A stretch of 18,567 bases of DNA, taken from NCBI GenBank assembly GCA_023424785.1, contig JAFADP010000069.1, positions 1-18,567 of the forward strand, read 5' to 3'. Below are positions 1 through 7,918 of this stretch, piece by piece (position 1 is the stretch's first letter; each line of letters begins with the position of its first letter). A model generated the notes under the pieces. That model worked only from the letters and a program-made list of their open reading frames with translations. It ran no database searches and was not told the DNA's origin. The DNA comes from Bacillota bacterium. GTDB lineage: Bacteria > Bacillota > Clostridia > Clostridiales > Clostridiaceae. The position numbers were made by a program, and so were the translations under genes.

Positions 1-935
1 TATTGTTCTTCTTCTGTTGGAGCATTATCTCTATCCATATATAAGAACTCTGTTCTAAATAATCCTACTCCATCTCCACCATTTGCTATAACACCAAGTA
101 CATCTTCTGGCTTACCTATGTTACCACAAACTTCTATTCTCTTTCCTGATTTAGTAGTAGTTTTAACATCTATTAATTTCTTTAATTCTTCTTGTTCTTC
201 TTGGAACTTCTTTCTCTTTTCTGTATATTCTGCAATAACTTCTTCAGATGGATTTATTATTACATCTCCTGTTATACCATCAACTATTACAAAATCTCCG
301 CTCTTAACACATGAAGTTATATCTCCAAGACCAAGTACTGCTGGAATTTCTAAAGTTCTAGCCATAATAGCTGCATGTGAAGTTCTTCCACCTATATTAG
401 TTATAAATCCAACAACCTTACTTCTATCTAATTGAGCTGTATCTGATGGAGTTAAATCGTGAGCAACAACTATTGTATTACTTTCTGTTATTGCAAATGC
501 ATCTCCACCTTTTCCAGCTAAGTTATCTATTATTCTCTTTGAAACGTCTTTTATATCTGCTGCTCTTTCTTTCATGTAAGCATCTTCCATTGATTCAAAG
601 ATAGAAACAAACATATCAGTTACGTTTTGAACTGCCTTCATTGCATTTGTACTATTTGATTCTATTTCCATTTGCATAGCTCCAGTAAATTCTGGATCAT
701 CTAATAATGTTATGTGAGCTTCAAAAACAGCTGCTTTTTCTTCTCCCATTTCTGCTAATGCTTTTTCTTTAATTTTTCCTAATTGTTCTCTAGATGCATC
801 TAAAGCTACTTGTAATTTTTCTTTTTCAGCTGCTATATCTGATACTTTTTCATCAGTTATAACTATTTCCTCGTGCTCTTGTAAAAATACTTTACCTATT
901 GCATATCCTTTTGAAGCTGCAATTCCTTTTTTCAT
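1..935 (-). CDS. ptsI: PTS enzyme I (phosphoenolpyruvate-protein phosphotransferase), 3' part cut off by window start
   Basis: This is the first 311 codons of enzyme I, the cytoplasmic protein that takes phosphate from PEP and passes it to HPr to drive sugar uptake by the phosphotransferase system. The N-terminus reads MKKGIAASKGYAIGKV, typical of the family. The phospho-histidine motif GGRTSHAAIMART lies at residues 182-194, with His187 as the expected phosphorylated residue. The phosphohistidine swivel domain is complete, and the PEP-binding barrel has begun (GLFRTEFLYM, residues 291-300). The full family length is about 540-575 residues, so roughly the last 230-260 residues lie outside the window. 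The start is ATG at 935-933, preceded by a strong TTTTAGGAGG site. The reading frame is clean. Family identity is certain from motifs; sugar specificity cannot be inferred because enzyme I is general. Confidence 0.97.
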   Translation of the reverse strand, partial: MKKGIAASKGYAIGKVFLQEHEEIVITDEKVSDIAAEKEKLQVALDASREQLGKIKEKALAEMGEEKAAVFEAHITLLDDPEFTGAMQMEIESNSTNAMKAVQNVTDMFVSIFESMEDAYMKERAADIKDVSKRIIDNLAGKGGDAFAITESNTIVVAHDLTPSDTAQLDRSKVVGFITNIGGRTSHAAIMARTLEIPAVLGLGDITSCVKSGDFVIVDGITGDVIINPSEEVIAEYTEKRKKFQEEQEELKKLIDVKTTTKSGKRIEVCGNIGKPEDVLGVIANGGDGVGLFRTEFLYMDRDNAPTEEEQ

Positions 936-989
936 ACTTTTTCCTCCTAAAAGCTACCATTTATGACTTATTTCACTGTTTTTTCACTT

Positions 990-1005
990 AGTTAAACCTT
1001 TAACT
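990..1005 (-). promoter_or_regulatory. 16-bp palindrome in the ptsI leader
   Basis: AGTTAAACCTTTAACT is a 7-2-7 perfect inverted repeat, about 11-26 nt after the predicted ptsI transcription start. Just downstream toward the gene, TTTCACT occurs twice with an 11-bp period (971-977 and 982-988). The loop is too short for a good RNA hairpin, so a DNA operator is the likelier reading. No regulator can be named. Confidence 0.3.
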
Positions 1006-1022
1006 TAGCTTATATTACATTA

Positions 1023-1051
1023 ATAATAACATAATTTCTTTTATGTGTTAA
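1023..1051 (-). promoter_or_regulatory. Predicted sigma-A promoter of ptsI
   Basis: Read on the minus strand, TTAACA (1051-1046) is followed after exactly 17 bp by TATTAT (1028-1023). The predicted transcription start is near 1016, giving a leader of about 80 nt that ends in the AGGAGG site of ptsI. Both hexamers match the sigma-A consensus at 5 of 6 positions. Confidence 0.6.
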
Positions 1052-1087
1052 TATTTTTTTAGTAACTTATCACTAAAAATTCATTTT

Positions 1088-1101
1088 TGCAAACGCTTGT
1101 A
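1088..1101 (+). promoter_or_regulatory. cre-like catabolite response element upstream of ptsI
   Basis: TGCAAACGCTTGTA agrees with the CcpA-binding consensus TGWAARCGYTWNCW at 12 of 14 positions, including the central AACGCTT core. It lies between the nrdB stop codon and the ptsI promoter, about 37 bp upstream of the -35 box. CcpA bound upstream of a promoter can activate, and PTS genes are usual CcpA targets. The assignment rests on sequence match and context only. Confidence 0.45.
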
Positions 1102-1128
1102 CTTGTAATATATTACAATTTTTATCAT

Positions 1129-2163
1129 TTATAGGTCATCTTTTAGCACGCTTGCTTTTGCATATGCTGTAGATTTTGCTTCAAAAAAGTCTGTTTTTAC
1201 AGAATTTGCATTAGATAAAATATCAACCCATTCAGCAGGATTCTCTTCATATCCTTCATATAATAGTGGTAAGCCTATTGCTTTCATTCTTAAATTAGCT
1301 AAATATTTTATGTACGAATCTATTAGATTTTCATTTATTCCTTGTATATTATTTCCAATAACATATTTTCCCCAAGCAATTTCATGTTCTACACCTTTCT
1401 TCATCATATCTGCAAGTTCATCTTTAAATTCTTGTGAAAATATTTGTGGCTCTTCAATTTGAAGTTCTTTAATTATGTTTCTAAATAACCATAAATGTGT
1501 ATTTTCATCTCTATTTATATATCTTATTTCTTGAGATGATCCTGGCATCTTACCATTTCTCTCTAAATTGTAGAAGAACATGAATCCAGAGTAAAAATAT
1601 ATACCTTCTAGTATATAATTAGCCATTATAGTTCTTACTAAGTTCTTCTTTGTAGGCTCTTCTAAAAATCTATTATATTGCTCTCCTATAAACTTATTTC
1701 TTTCTAAAAGAACTTTATCTTCTTTCCATTGATACAATATTTCATTTCTCTTTTCTGGAGAACATATACTATCTAACATATAGCTATAACTTTGTGAATG
1801 AACCGCTTCTTGAAATGCTTGTATTGTAAGACAAAGATTAACTTCACTAGCAGTTATATAATTTGATATATTCCCTAAATTAGCTGTTTGTATAGAATCT
1901 AAGAAAATTAAGAATGACAGTATCTTGTCATATGCCACTCTTTCATCTTCTAATAACTTACCATAATCTTTTAAATCTTGTGCTAAATTTATTTCTTCTG
2001 GTATCCAGAAGTTATTCATTGCTTGCCTATACCAATCACTTGCCCAAGAATATTTCATATTATTAAAATCATTTAAATTTGTTGTATTTCCATTTATCAT
2101 TCTTTTCTTTGAAACTTCTATATCTCCAAGTTCATTGAATAGTGGTTTTCTATTAATCTCCAT
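1129..2163 (-). CDS. nrdB: Class I ribonucleoside-diphosphate reductase, beta (radical) subunit
   Basis: The small subunit of aerobic-type ribonucleotide reductase holds the dimetal cofactor that starts radical chemistry for dNTP synthesis. All family metal ligands are visible: Asp89 (LDSIQ), Glu119 and His122 (AFQEAVH), Glu186 (YILEG), Glu220 and His223 (RDENTH). The radical tyrosine is present at Tyr126, four residues after His122, so this is a Tyr-containing type and not the Phe-type class Ic. The C-terminal tail (STAYAKASVLKDDL) keeps a tyrosine near the end, as needed for the radical path into the alpha subunit. The length of 344 residues is normal and there is no N-terminal ATP cone. 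It starts at ATG 2163 after GGAGG, 21 bp downstream of nrdA, so the two are co-transcribed. No clear terminator follows, so reading into ptsI is possible. The metal (Fe or Mn) cannot be told from sequence. Confidence 0.96.
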   Translation of the reverse strand: MEINRKPLFNELGDIEVSKKRMINGNTTNLNDFNNMKYSWASDWYRQAMNNFWIPEEINLAQDLKDYGKLLEDERVAYDKILSFLIFLDSIQTANLGNISNYITASEVNLCLTIQAFQEAVHSQSYSYMLDSICSPEKRNEILYQWKEDKVLLERNKFIGEQYNRFLEEPTKKNLVRTIMANYILEGIYFYSGFMFFYNLERNGKMPGSSQEIRYINRDENTHLWLFRNIIKELQIEEPQIFSQEFKDELADMMKKGVEHEIAWGKYVIGNNIQGINENLIDSYIKYLANLRMKAIGLPLLYEGYEENPAEWVDILSNANSVKTDFFEAKSTAYAKASVLKDDL

Positions 2164-2184
2164 TATTATCCTCCAAATAACTTA

Positions 2185-4419
2185 CTATGATGAGCAGTTT
2201 TCACATGCTTCTACTTCTAAAGACTTACTTCTAACATAATATATAGACTTTAATCCATTCTTACATCCATTAATATATAAATTCATTATCTGTCTCATTG
2301 TAAAATCTGTAGTAATATATAAATTAAAAGATTGTCCTTGATCTATATGTCTTTGTCTTATTCCATTTATTCTTACACATAATTCTTGATCAATATTATA
2401 TGCAGAATTATAGAACCAGTAATTTTCCCATGATAAATTAGGTGCTGTCTTTGGGATTATTCTACCTTTCTTTTCTTCTAAGAAAAATCTTGACATTATT
2501 GGATCAATTCCTTCACTTGTTCCTGCTATAGTTGCTGTTGAACCATTTGGTGCTACTGCCATAAGATATCCATTTCTCATACCATTTAATTTAACTTCTT
2601 CTTTTAATTTACACCATTTATCAGAATTATATCCTCTTAATTCAAAGTAATCTCCATTATCCCAATCTGATCCTTCAAAAGCAGCATATTTACCTTTTTC
2701 TTTTGCTATATTCATACTTGCTTTTATTGCAAAATAATTTATTCTTTCATATACCTTATCTGTAAATTCAGCATGTTCTTCTTCTGATAACCAATTTATC
2801 TTATTATTTGCAAGCATATGGTGATATCCACTAGTTCCTAATCCTATTCCTCTATATTTTTTATTTGTAACTTCTGCATAAGGAACAGAATAATAATTTA
2901 AGTCAATAACATTGTCCATAGCTCTTATTTGAGTTTCTACAACATAATCTAATTCTTCATCATTTAAAACATCTATATTTCCTAAAACTAAAGATGATAG
3001 GTTACAAACTACAAAGTCTCCTGCTTTAGTTTTCTCAACTATTATTTTATCTCCATTTTCATCTATAACTTCAGATTGCATTATTTCCATTGAACTCATG
3101 TTTTGCATTATTTCTGTACATAGATTTGATGAATAAATCATTCCTTTATGTTTATTAGGATTCATTTTATTTACTGTATCTCTATAGAATGCAAATGGAG
3201 TTCCAGTTTCAGCTGCACTCTTTATTATTAATCTAACAACATCTTTTACTGACATTGATCTTTTTTCTATTCTCTCATCATTTACACAATCTAAGTATCT
3301 CTTTTCCCACTCTTCTCCATAGAAATCTTCTAAACAATATCCCTTTACGTTTTTTATTTCATGAGGACACATCATATACCAATTTGCATCTATATCATTT
3401 TCTGCTAATCTCCAGAATAAATCTGGGTAACATACTCCTGGGAATATATCATGAGCTTTCTTTCTATCATCACCATTATTAGTTCTAAGTTGTAAGAATT
3501 CTGGTAAATCTTTATGCCATGCATCTACCCATATAGCTACAGATCCATTTCTTACACCAAGTTGATCAACGGCAATAGCTGTATCATTAAACAACTTTAT
3601 CCATGGAATAATACCACCTGAAGCTCCCTTAAAGCCTCTTATAGGAGAACCTAAAGCTCTAACTTTTCCCATGTATACTCCCATTCCGCCACCATACTTA
3701 GATACTTCTGCAAAATTATCTAATGATTTATATATACCTTTTAAGCTATCTTCTACAGTGTCTATAAAGCAAGAACTTAATTGGTAAAATGGTTTTCTAG
3801 CATTAGAAATAGTAGGCGTTGCCATAGTTGCTTTAAGAGAACTTAAAACATTATAAAACCTCTTTGCCCAAGTAACTCTATTTTCTTTTTTTTCTGGTAT
3901 TGCAAGATGCATAGAAATTCCCATAAACATCTGTTGAGGTAATTCAATTTGGGCTCTATTATAATCCTGAATTAAATATCTATCACTTAATAGGCTTATC
4001 CCACTATAAGTAAATAAGAAATCTCTTTCAGGCTTTAATTCCTTTTCTAGTTCATCTATCTCTTCTTTTGAATAATTCTCTAAAATATATTTGCCATATA
4101 AACCTTTATTAGTTAAATCTACAATATAGTCATAAAAATTTGAATATAGTTCCTTATCTTTATCTAATCCTCTATTTTCTCTAACTCTATCATAAAGTCT
4201 TAAAACATATAATTTAGAAGCTATGTACTGCCATTTTGATTCTGTATCTGTTGTTAACTCCAAAGAAACTTGAATTAAACAATCTATAAGTTCACCTTCA
4301 GTCATATTATCTCTTACAATATACTTTAGTTTATCCTTAAGTTTCTCCTCATTATATACATCTTTGTCTTCCTTAATATCTTCTAATGCAAACCTACATA
4401 AATCACCTATAATACTCAA
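2185..4419 (-). CDS. nrdA: Class I ribonucleoside-diphosphate reductase, alpha (catalytic) subunit
   Basis: The large subunit reduces ribonucleoside diphosphates to deoxy forms, paired with NrdB. The catalytic set is complete: Cys217 (QLSSC), the Asn432-Cys434-Glu436 group (SSNLCTE), Cys472 (VVCNLSS), the radical-transfer pair Tyr727-Tyr728, and the C-terminal CENC pair (Cys739, Cys742) that passes electrons from thioredoxin or a redoxin. At 744 residues it is near the usual length, but no ATP-cone domain with its VxKRDG-type motif can be seen. The N-terminus begins almost directly with the helical region that follows the cone in Escherichia coli NrdA, so overall dATP inhibition through a cone is not expected. 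The start is TTG (4419-4417), chosen because an ideal GAGGAGG lies 6 nt upstream and no in-frame ATG exists there. Its promoter carries two NrdR-box-like sites. Confidence 0.96.
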   Translation of the reverse strand: MSIIGDLCRFALEDIKEDKDVYNEEKLKDKLKYIVRDNMTEGELIDCLIQVSLELTTDTESKWQYIASKLYVLRLYDRVRENRGLDKDKELYSNFYDYIVDLTNKGLYGKYILENYSKEEIDELEKELKPERDFLFTYSGISLLSDRYLIQDYNRAQIELPQQMFMGISMHLAIPEKKENRVTWAKRFYNVLSSLKATMATPTISNARKPFYQLSSCFIDTVEDSLKGIYKSLDNFAEVSKYGGGMGVYMGKVRALGSPIRGFKGASGGIIPWIKLFNDTAIAVDQLGVRNGSVAIWVDAWHKDLPEFLQLRTNNGDDRKKAHDIFPGVCYPDLFWRLAENDIDANWYMMCPHEIKNVKGYCLEDFYGEEWEKRYLDCVNDERIEKRSMSVKDVVRLIIKSAAETGTPFAFYRDTVNKMNPNKHKGMIYSSNLCTEIMQNMSSMEIMQSEVIDENGDKIIVEKTKAGDFVVCNLSSLVLGNIDVLNDEELDYVVETQIRAMDNVIDLNYYSVPYAEVTNKKYRGIGLGTSGYHHMLANNKINWLSEEEHAEFTDKVYERINYFAIKASMNIAKEKGKYAAFEGSDWDNGDYFELRGYNSDKWCKLKEEVKLNGMRNGYLMAVAPNGSTATIAGTSEGIDPIMSRFFLEEKKGRIIPKTAPNLSWENYWFYNSAYNIDQELCVRINGIRQRHIDQGQSFNLYITTDFTMRQIMNLYINGCKNGLKSIYYVRSKSLEVEACENCSS

Positions 4420-4431
4420 TGTAATCCTCCT

Positions 4432-4447
4432 CTACTATATATAGTAT
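4432..4447 (-). promoter_or_regulatory. NrdR-box-like site, proximal to nrdA
   Basis: The core CTATATATAG (4435-4444) fits the NrdR consensus CWATATATWG at all ten positions, and the wider 16-mer fits at about 13. ACTATATATAGT is itself a perfect palindrome. It lies between the predicted nrdA transcription start and the ribosome binding site. NrdR is the ATP/dATP-sensing repressor of ribonucleotide reductase genes. Confidence 0.6.
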
Positions 4448-4472
4448 TTATACCTATAATATTTATTATTCT

Positions 4473-4488
4473 GTACAATATATAGTAA
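4473..4488 (-). promoter_or_regulatory. NrdR-box-like site, overlapping the nrdA promoter
   Basis: The core CAATATATAG (4476-4485) also fits CWATATATWG at all ten positions. It starts exactly 41 bp from the other box, close to four helical turns, so both sites face the same side of the DNA, as is usual for tandem NrdR boxes. It covers the predicted transcription start and touches the -10 box, a good position for repression. Confidence 0.6.
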
Positions 4489-4516
4489 TTATAGTTTGTG
4501 CTTTTCTTTATGTAAA
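4488..4516 (-). promoter_or_regulatory. Predicted sigma-A promoter of nrdA-nrdB
   Basis: On the minus strand TTTACA (4516-4511) and TATAAT (4493-4488) are separated by 17 bp. The -10 box is perfect and the -35 box matches 5 of 6 positions. The start of transcription would be near 4481, leaving a leader of about 60 nt. Confidence 0.65.
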
Positions 4517-4650
4517 ATGTATAATAAAGCCTTCTAATTAAAAAGTCATAATCTTTTTTTCTTAAAACTCTTTTTTTCTCTTATTATCTATAATAATTAT
4601 TTATTAATAATAATTAGGACTATTTAGCGTGAAAAAAATTATATATACCT

Positions 4651-4680
4651 AAAAAAAGAGACCTTAGAGTCTCTCTTTTT
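4651..4680 (-). terminator. Rho-independent terminator after the histidine kinase gene
   Basis: AAAAAGAGA and TCTCTTTTT form a 9-bp A/T-flanked stem (an inner AGAGAC/GTCTCT pairing is an alternative), followed on the minus strand by a run of T residues. It lies 8 bp beyond the kinase stop codon and separates the signalling operon from nrdA. Confidence 0.8.
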
Positions 4681-4688
4681 AGCACTAT

Positions 4689-6506
4689 TTATAGAGGGAT
4701 ACATATATATATCTTGAACATATCTCCCTCTCTTTTTATTTTTACGCTTCCATTATGACATTCTATTATGCTTTTAGTTATAGCAAGCCCTAATCCAGAT
4801 CCCTCTACTTCTGATGTTCTAGATTTGTCAGCTCTAACAAACCTTTCAAATATTTCATCTGTATCAAAATCCATATCATAATTAGCTATATTCTTAAATG
4901 ATATTTCTACACTATCGTGCTTTTTTTCTATATTTACATACACTCTAGTTTTTTCTAATGAGTATTTTAATGAATTAATAACTACATTTTCAATTGCTCT
5001 AGAAATCATTTTTCCATCTAATTTCATTATAACTTCATCATAATTACTATTAACTTTAAATTCTATATCTTTTTCTTCATATAAGAAAGAGTATTCTCCT
5101 ATGGATTGGTATATTAACGATATTATATCTATGTCTTCTTTATTCAATTCAAATTTTCCACTATTTATCTTCGACATTTCAAAAAGATCGTCTATTAATA
5201 TTTTTAACTTTTTAGATTTATTTTCTAATATCTTTAAATAATCTTTTCTTTCATCATCTGTAATATTATCATGTTGAAGTATATTTACATAATTAATTAT
5301 TGAAGTTAGTGGAGTTCTCAGATCATGTGATACATTTGTTATTAATTCAGTTTTTAATCTTTCATTTTTTAATGTATCTTCTAATGCTAATTCATAACTA
5401 TTTTTAATTTTATTTATATTATATATTAATTCTACTATCTCACTAGCTCCACCCTCTGGAATATCATATTTCAAATTTCCTTGATTTATAATATGTAGAG
5501 CCTCTGTAACCTTTTTTATCTCTATTGTCTTCTTTATAGAATATAAGGCAACTATAACTGGTAGTATTATTACTATAAAACTTCCTTTAAAGGGGTATAC
5601 ACTAAAAAATCTAACTATTATATTCTTATTATTTCCTCCTACAGCCATTAGATATAAATATGATAAGTAAAATGTTACAAGTCCAATTATTAAGCCTATG
5701 GCTACTATTTTTGTCTCTTTATACTTAAATGTATTCTTTAAAATTAGCTTTGCACTATCTATTATTTGTGTGTTGAATTTTAATTTTTTTCTTTTAAATA
5801 TTAATACTAAAATTATCTTTATTAATAAAATTATTTCAACTAAAAACATTAAGGCTATAAAAAGTAATATTCTCTCATTACTGAAGTTATTATATCTACT
5901 AGCTGATGTATAATAGTACTCCTCATAATTGCTCATAATATCATCGACATATATACCTCTCTTAGTTAATAGTTTATTAATATTTGAGACATTATCATAA
6001 AATACACTTACTACATCTCCATTATATAATCCTTTTATATAATCTATAATTTCTTCTTGTGTATACCTACTTTTTTGAATAGATAAATCATTTGAAATAA
6101 CCTCATTTGTATCTTTATTTCTTACTATAAAATAAACCCCCTTAGGCAATGTCATATATTTATCTGTTCTATTTGTAGAATATATATCTGTGAAGTTAGG
6201 AGAATATCTAAAATATGATTTTATTTCTTCCTTGCTTCTATTACTTCCGTAATATAGTAATCTATAATAATCTGTCTTATCATATATTATAGAACTTATT
6301 AAAGTACATTCATCTTCCAAATCATCTTCGTATACTTCTGACGGATCTCTTACTTCATCTATAAGTTGTTTTAAATATGATGTTGAGTTAATACTTTTAT
6401 ATAATTCTGAACAAAAATAATATCCTAGTATCAATATAATTATAATTTCCAGTAACCATATTTCTGTAAAGTACCTTTTTATTTTATCTTTCAATCTTAT
6501 AGCCAA
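4689..6506 (-). CDS. Membrane sensor histidine kinase with four predicted TM segments
   Basis: This is the sensor kinase partner of the response regulator directly upstream, whose 3' end it overlaps by 23 bp. Residues 18-35 form a first membrane segment, and residues 36-210 a charged, Tyr-rich outer region with no domain I recognise. Further membrane segments lie at about 213-237, 266-289 and 308-324. A HAMP-like stretch (about 325-375) leads to the phospho-acceptor motif NVSHDLRTPLTS with His394. The ATPase part has an N box (AIENVVINSLKYS, Asn507 and Asn511), an F box (DEIFERFVRADKSR) and a G2 box (GSGLGLAI). The canonical DxGxG of the G1 box is not seen; FKNIANYDMD stands in its place, a variant I associate with some Firmicute kinases. 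ATG at 6506 is the natural start. The signal is unknown. Confidence 0.92.
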   Translation of the reverse strand: MAIRLKDKIKRYFTEIWLLEIIIILILGYYFCSELYKSINSTSYLKQLIDEVRDPSEVYEDDLEDECTLISSIIYDKTDYYRLLYYGSNRSKEEIKSYFRYSPNFTDIYSTNRTDKYMTLPKGVYFIVRNKDTNEVISNDLSIQKSRYTQEEIIDYIKGLYNGDVVSVFYDNVSNINKLLTKRGIYVDDIMSNYEEYYYTSASRYNNFSNERILLFIALMFLVEIILLIKIILVLIFKRKKLKFNTQIIDSAKLILKNTFKYKETKIVAIGLIIGLVTFYLSYLYLMAVGGNNKNIIVRFFSVYPFKGSFIVIILPVIVALYSIKKTIEIKKVTEALHIINQGNLKYDIPEGGASEIVELIYNINKIKNSYELALEDTLKNERLKTELITNVSHDLRTPLTSIINYVNILQHDNITDDERKDYLKILENKSKKLKILIDDLFEMSKINSGKFELNKEDIDIISLIYQSIGEYSFLYEEKDIEFKVNSNYDEVIMKLDGKMISRAIENVVINSLKYSLEKTRVYVNIEKKHDSVEISFKNIANYDMDFDTDEIFERFVRADKSRTSEVEGSGLGLAITKSIIECHNGSVKIKREGDMFKIYICIPL

Positions 6507-7170
6507 TACCCCACACCACCTTAATATATTCAGGGTCTTTTGTATTAATCTCTATTTTTTCTCTTATCCTTCTTATATGAACAGTTACTGTATTTTCACT
6601 TTTATAAAAAGTTTCCTCCCATACTTTTTCATATATCTCTTTTATAGAAAAGGTTCTACCTAAATTAGATGCTAATAGATGTAAAATTTTATACTCTGTA
6701 GCTGTTGCTTTTACATCAACACCTCTAACAGTTACTTTTTTAGCCACTTCATCTATAACTAAATCTCGTACTTTTATTATACCCTTACTATCTACATTTA
6801 GTGGCTTTTCATATCTTCTTAGCTGAGATTTTACTCTAGCTATTAATTCTAAATTGTTAAATGGTTTTGTTATATAATCATCTGCCCCTACATTTAATCC
6901 TAAAATTTTATCTGAATCTTCTCCTTTTGAAGATAACATTATTATTGGAATATTCTTATCTTTTCTTATCTCTAAACATGTTTTTATTCCATCTAATTTA
7001 GGCATCATAATATCTAGAATTATTAAATGTACATTGTTGTTTTCTTCTAATTTCTTTAAAGCCTCTATTCCATTACTAGCTTTAATTATATTAATATTTT
7101 CATCTCTTAAATAAATTTCTATAGCATCTCTAATCTCTTTTTCATCATCAACTATTAAAACATTGTACAT
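6484..7170 (-). CDS. OmpR/PhoB-family response regulator
   Basis: This 228-residue DNA-binding response regulator is activated by phosphorylation. The receiver domain (1-115) has the acidic pair Asp8-Asp9, phospho-acceptor Asp53 in LIILDIMMP, Ser80/Ser81 at the switch position and Lys102 in ITKPF. The C-terminal winged-helix domain (about 130-228) has TATEYKILHLLASN and the recognition-helix region NTVTVHIRRIREKIE, and ends in WGIGYKIER, all typical of OmpR/PhoB proteins. The start is ATG 7170 after GGGAGG. It follows the TPR-protein gene by 21 bp and overlaps the kinase gene, so the three genes form one operon. No resistance-transporter or other target gene lies beside it, so its regulon cannot be inferred. 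Confidence 0.96.
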   Translation of the reverse strand: MYNVLIVDDEKEIRDAIEIYLRDENINIIKASNGIEALKKLEENNNVHLIILDIMMPKLDGIKTCLEIRKDKNIPIIMLSSKGEDSDKILGLNVGADDYITKPFNNLELIARVKSQLRRYEKPLNVDSKGIIKVRDLVIDEVAKKVTVRGVDVKATATEYKILHLLASNLGRTFSIKEIYEKVWEETFYKSENTVTVHIRRIREKIEINTKDPEYIKVVWGIGYKIER

Positions 7171-7191
7171 TAAAATTACCTCCCATATTTA

Positions 7192-7899
7192 TCATTGTAT
7201 AAGCTTTTGAAACTCCTCTGATTGTCTTACATTATCAAAATCTGCTTCATTCTTTGCCTCTTCCTTAACAGCAGCCTCCATGTCTATAGCTTTACTTAAA
7301 TACTTAACTGTATTTTCAACATCTCCATTTCTTCCATAAATAGATGCTATTCCATAATAACTCCATACATACTCTTCTACCTCTAAAGCTTTATTATACC
7401 ATTCTAATGCATTATCTAATTGCCAATATAACTCATAATTTAATGCTTTATTAAATCTAGCATACCCAAAGTTCGGATTTATTTCTAAAGCTTTATCTAT
7501 ATCATTCATTCCCTCTTCAAAACTACCATTATACGCTTTTGCTATTCCTCTTATGCTATATGCTTTATAACTATTTGGAAATTCTATTATTATTTCATTT
7601 GCTTTTTCTATAGTCTTTTCATAATTACCTTCATTATAGAATAAGTTTCTAGCTTCTTCATATAGAAATTCTTCTCTTTCATTATTTTTATCATTCTCTA
7701 GTTGAATTTTATTTAATTCCTCTTCTAATAATTCATCTTGTAATTTTTGCTCTTCTATTTCCTTTAGTCTTTTATCTTTCAATGTTTTATTTTCTATACC
7801 TTCATATATTAAAGCACCTACAGCACATACTACTAATAAAGATAATATTATTTTCTTTGTTCTTAAACTACCTGGTAGCTTTATTCTTGATCTGCTCAT
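7192..7899 (-). CDS. Membrane-anchored TPR-repeat protein, first gene of a two-component operon
   Basis: The 235-residue product has one N-terminal membrane segment (about residues 16-33, after a basic stretch). A highly charged coiled-coil-like region follows (about 37-78), then three to four TPR-type helical repeats (roughly 78-109, 111-144, 145-176, 177-208) with marks such as the KALEINPNFGYARFNKAL type. It ends in FDNVRQSEEFQKLI, a tail often seen after TPR arrays. The positive-inside rule places the TPR part outside the membrane, which is an inference. The start is ATG 7899, preceded by GAGAGGTGA. A longer frame back to TTG 7947 is rejected because that TTG is the -35 box of the operon promoter. 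Co-transcription with the regulator and kinase suggests an accessory role in sensing or assembly, but no function is known to me. Confidence 0.85.
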   Translation of the reverse strand: MSRSRIKLPGSLRTKKIILSLLVVCAVGALIYEGIENKTLKDKRLKEIEEQKLQDELLEEELNKIQLENDKNNEREEFLYEEARNLFYNEGNYEKTIEKANEIIIEFPNSYKAYSIRGIAKAYNGSFEEGMNDIDKALEINPNFGYARFNKALNYELYWQLDNALEWYNKALEVEEYVWSYYGIASIYGRNGDVENTVKYLSKAIDMEAAVKEEAKNEADFDNVRQSEEFQKLIQ

Positions 7900-7918
7900 A
7901 AAATTCACCTCTCTAGAT

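Noticed and set aside
118..435. Plus-strand open frame of 105 codons
   Set aside because: It lies wholly inside ptsI on the opposite strand, has no ribosome binding site and is a low-complexity Ser/Thr/Leu-rich translation of a reversed coding sequence.
1103..1118. Palindrome TTGTAATATATTACAA as a terminator of nrdB
   Set aside because: The perfect stem leaves no loop, is made almost wholly of A/T pairs and is not followed by a T-run on the minus strand, so it is not a convincing terminator.
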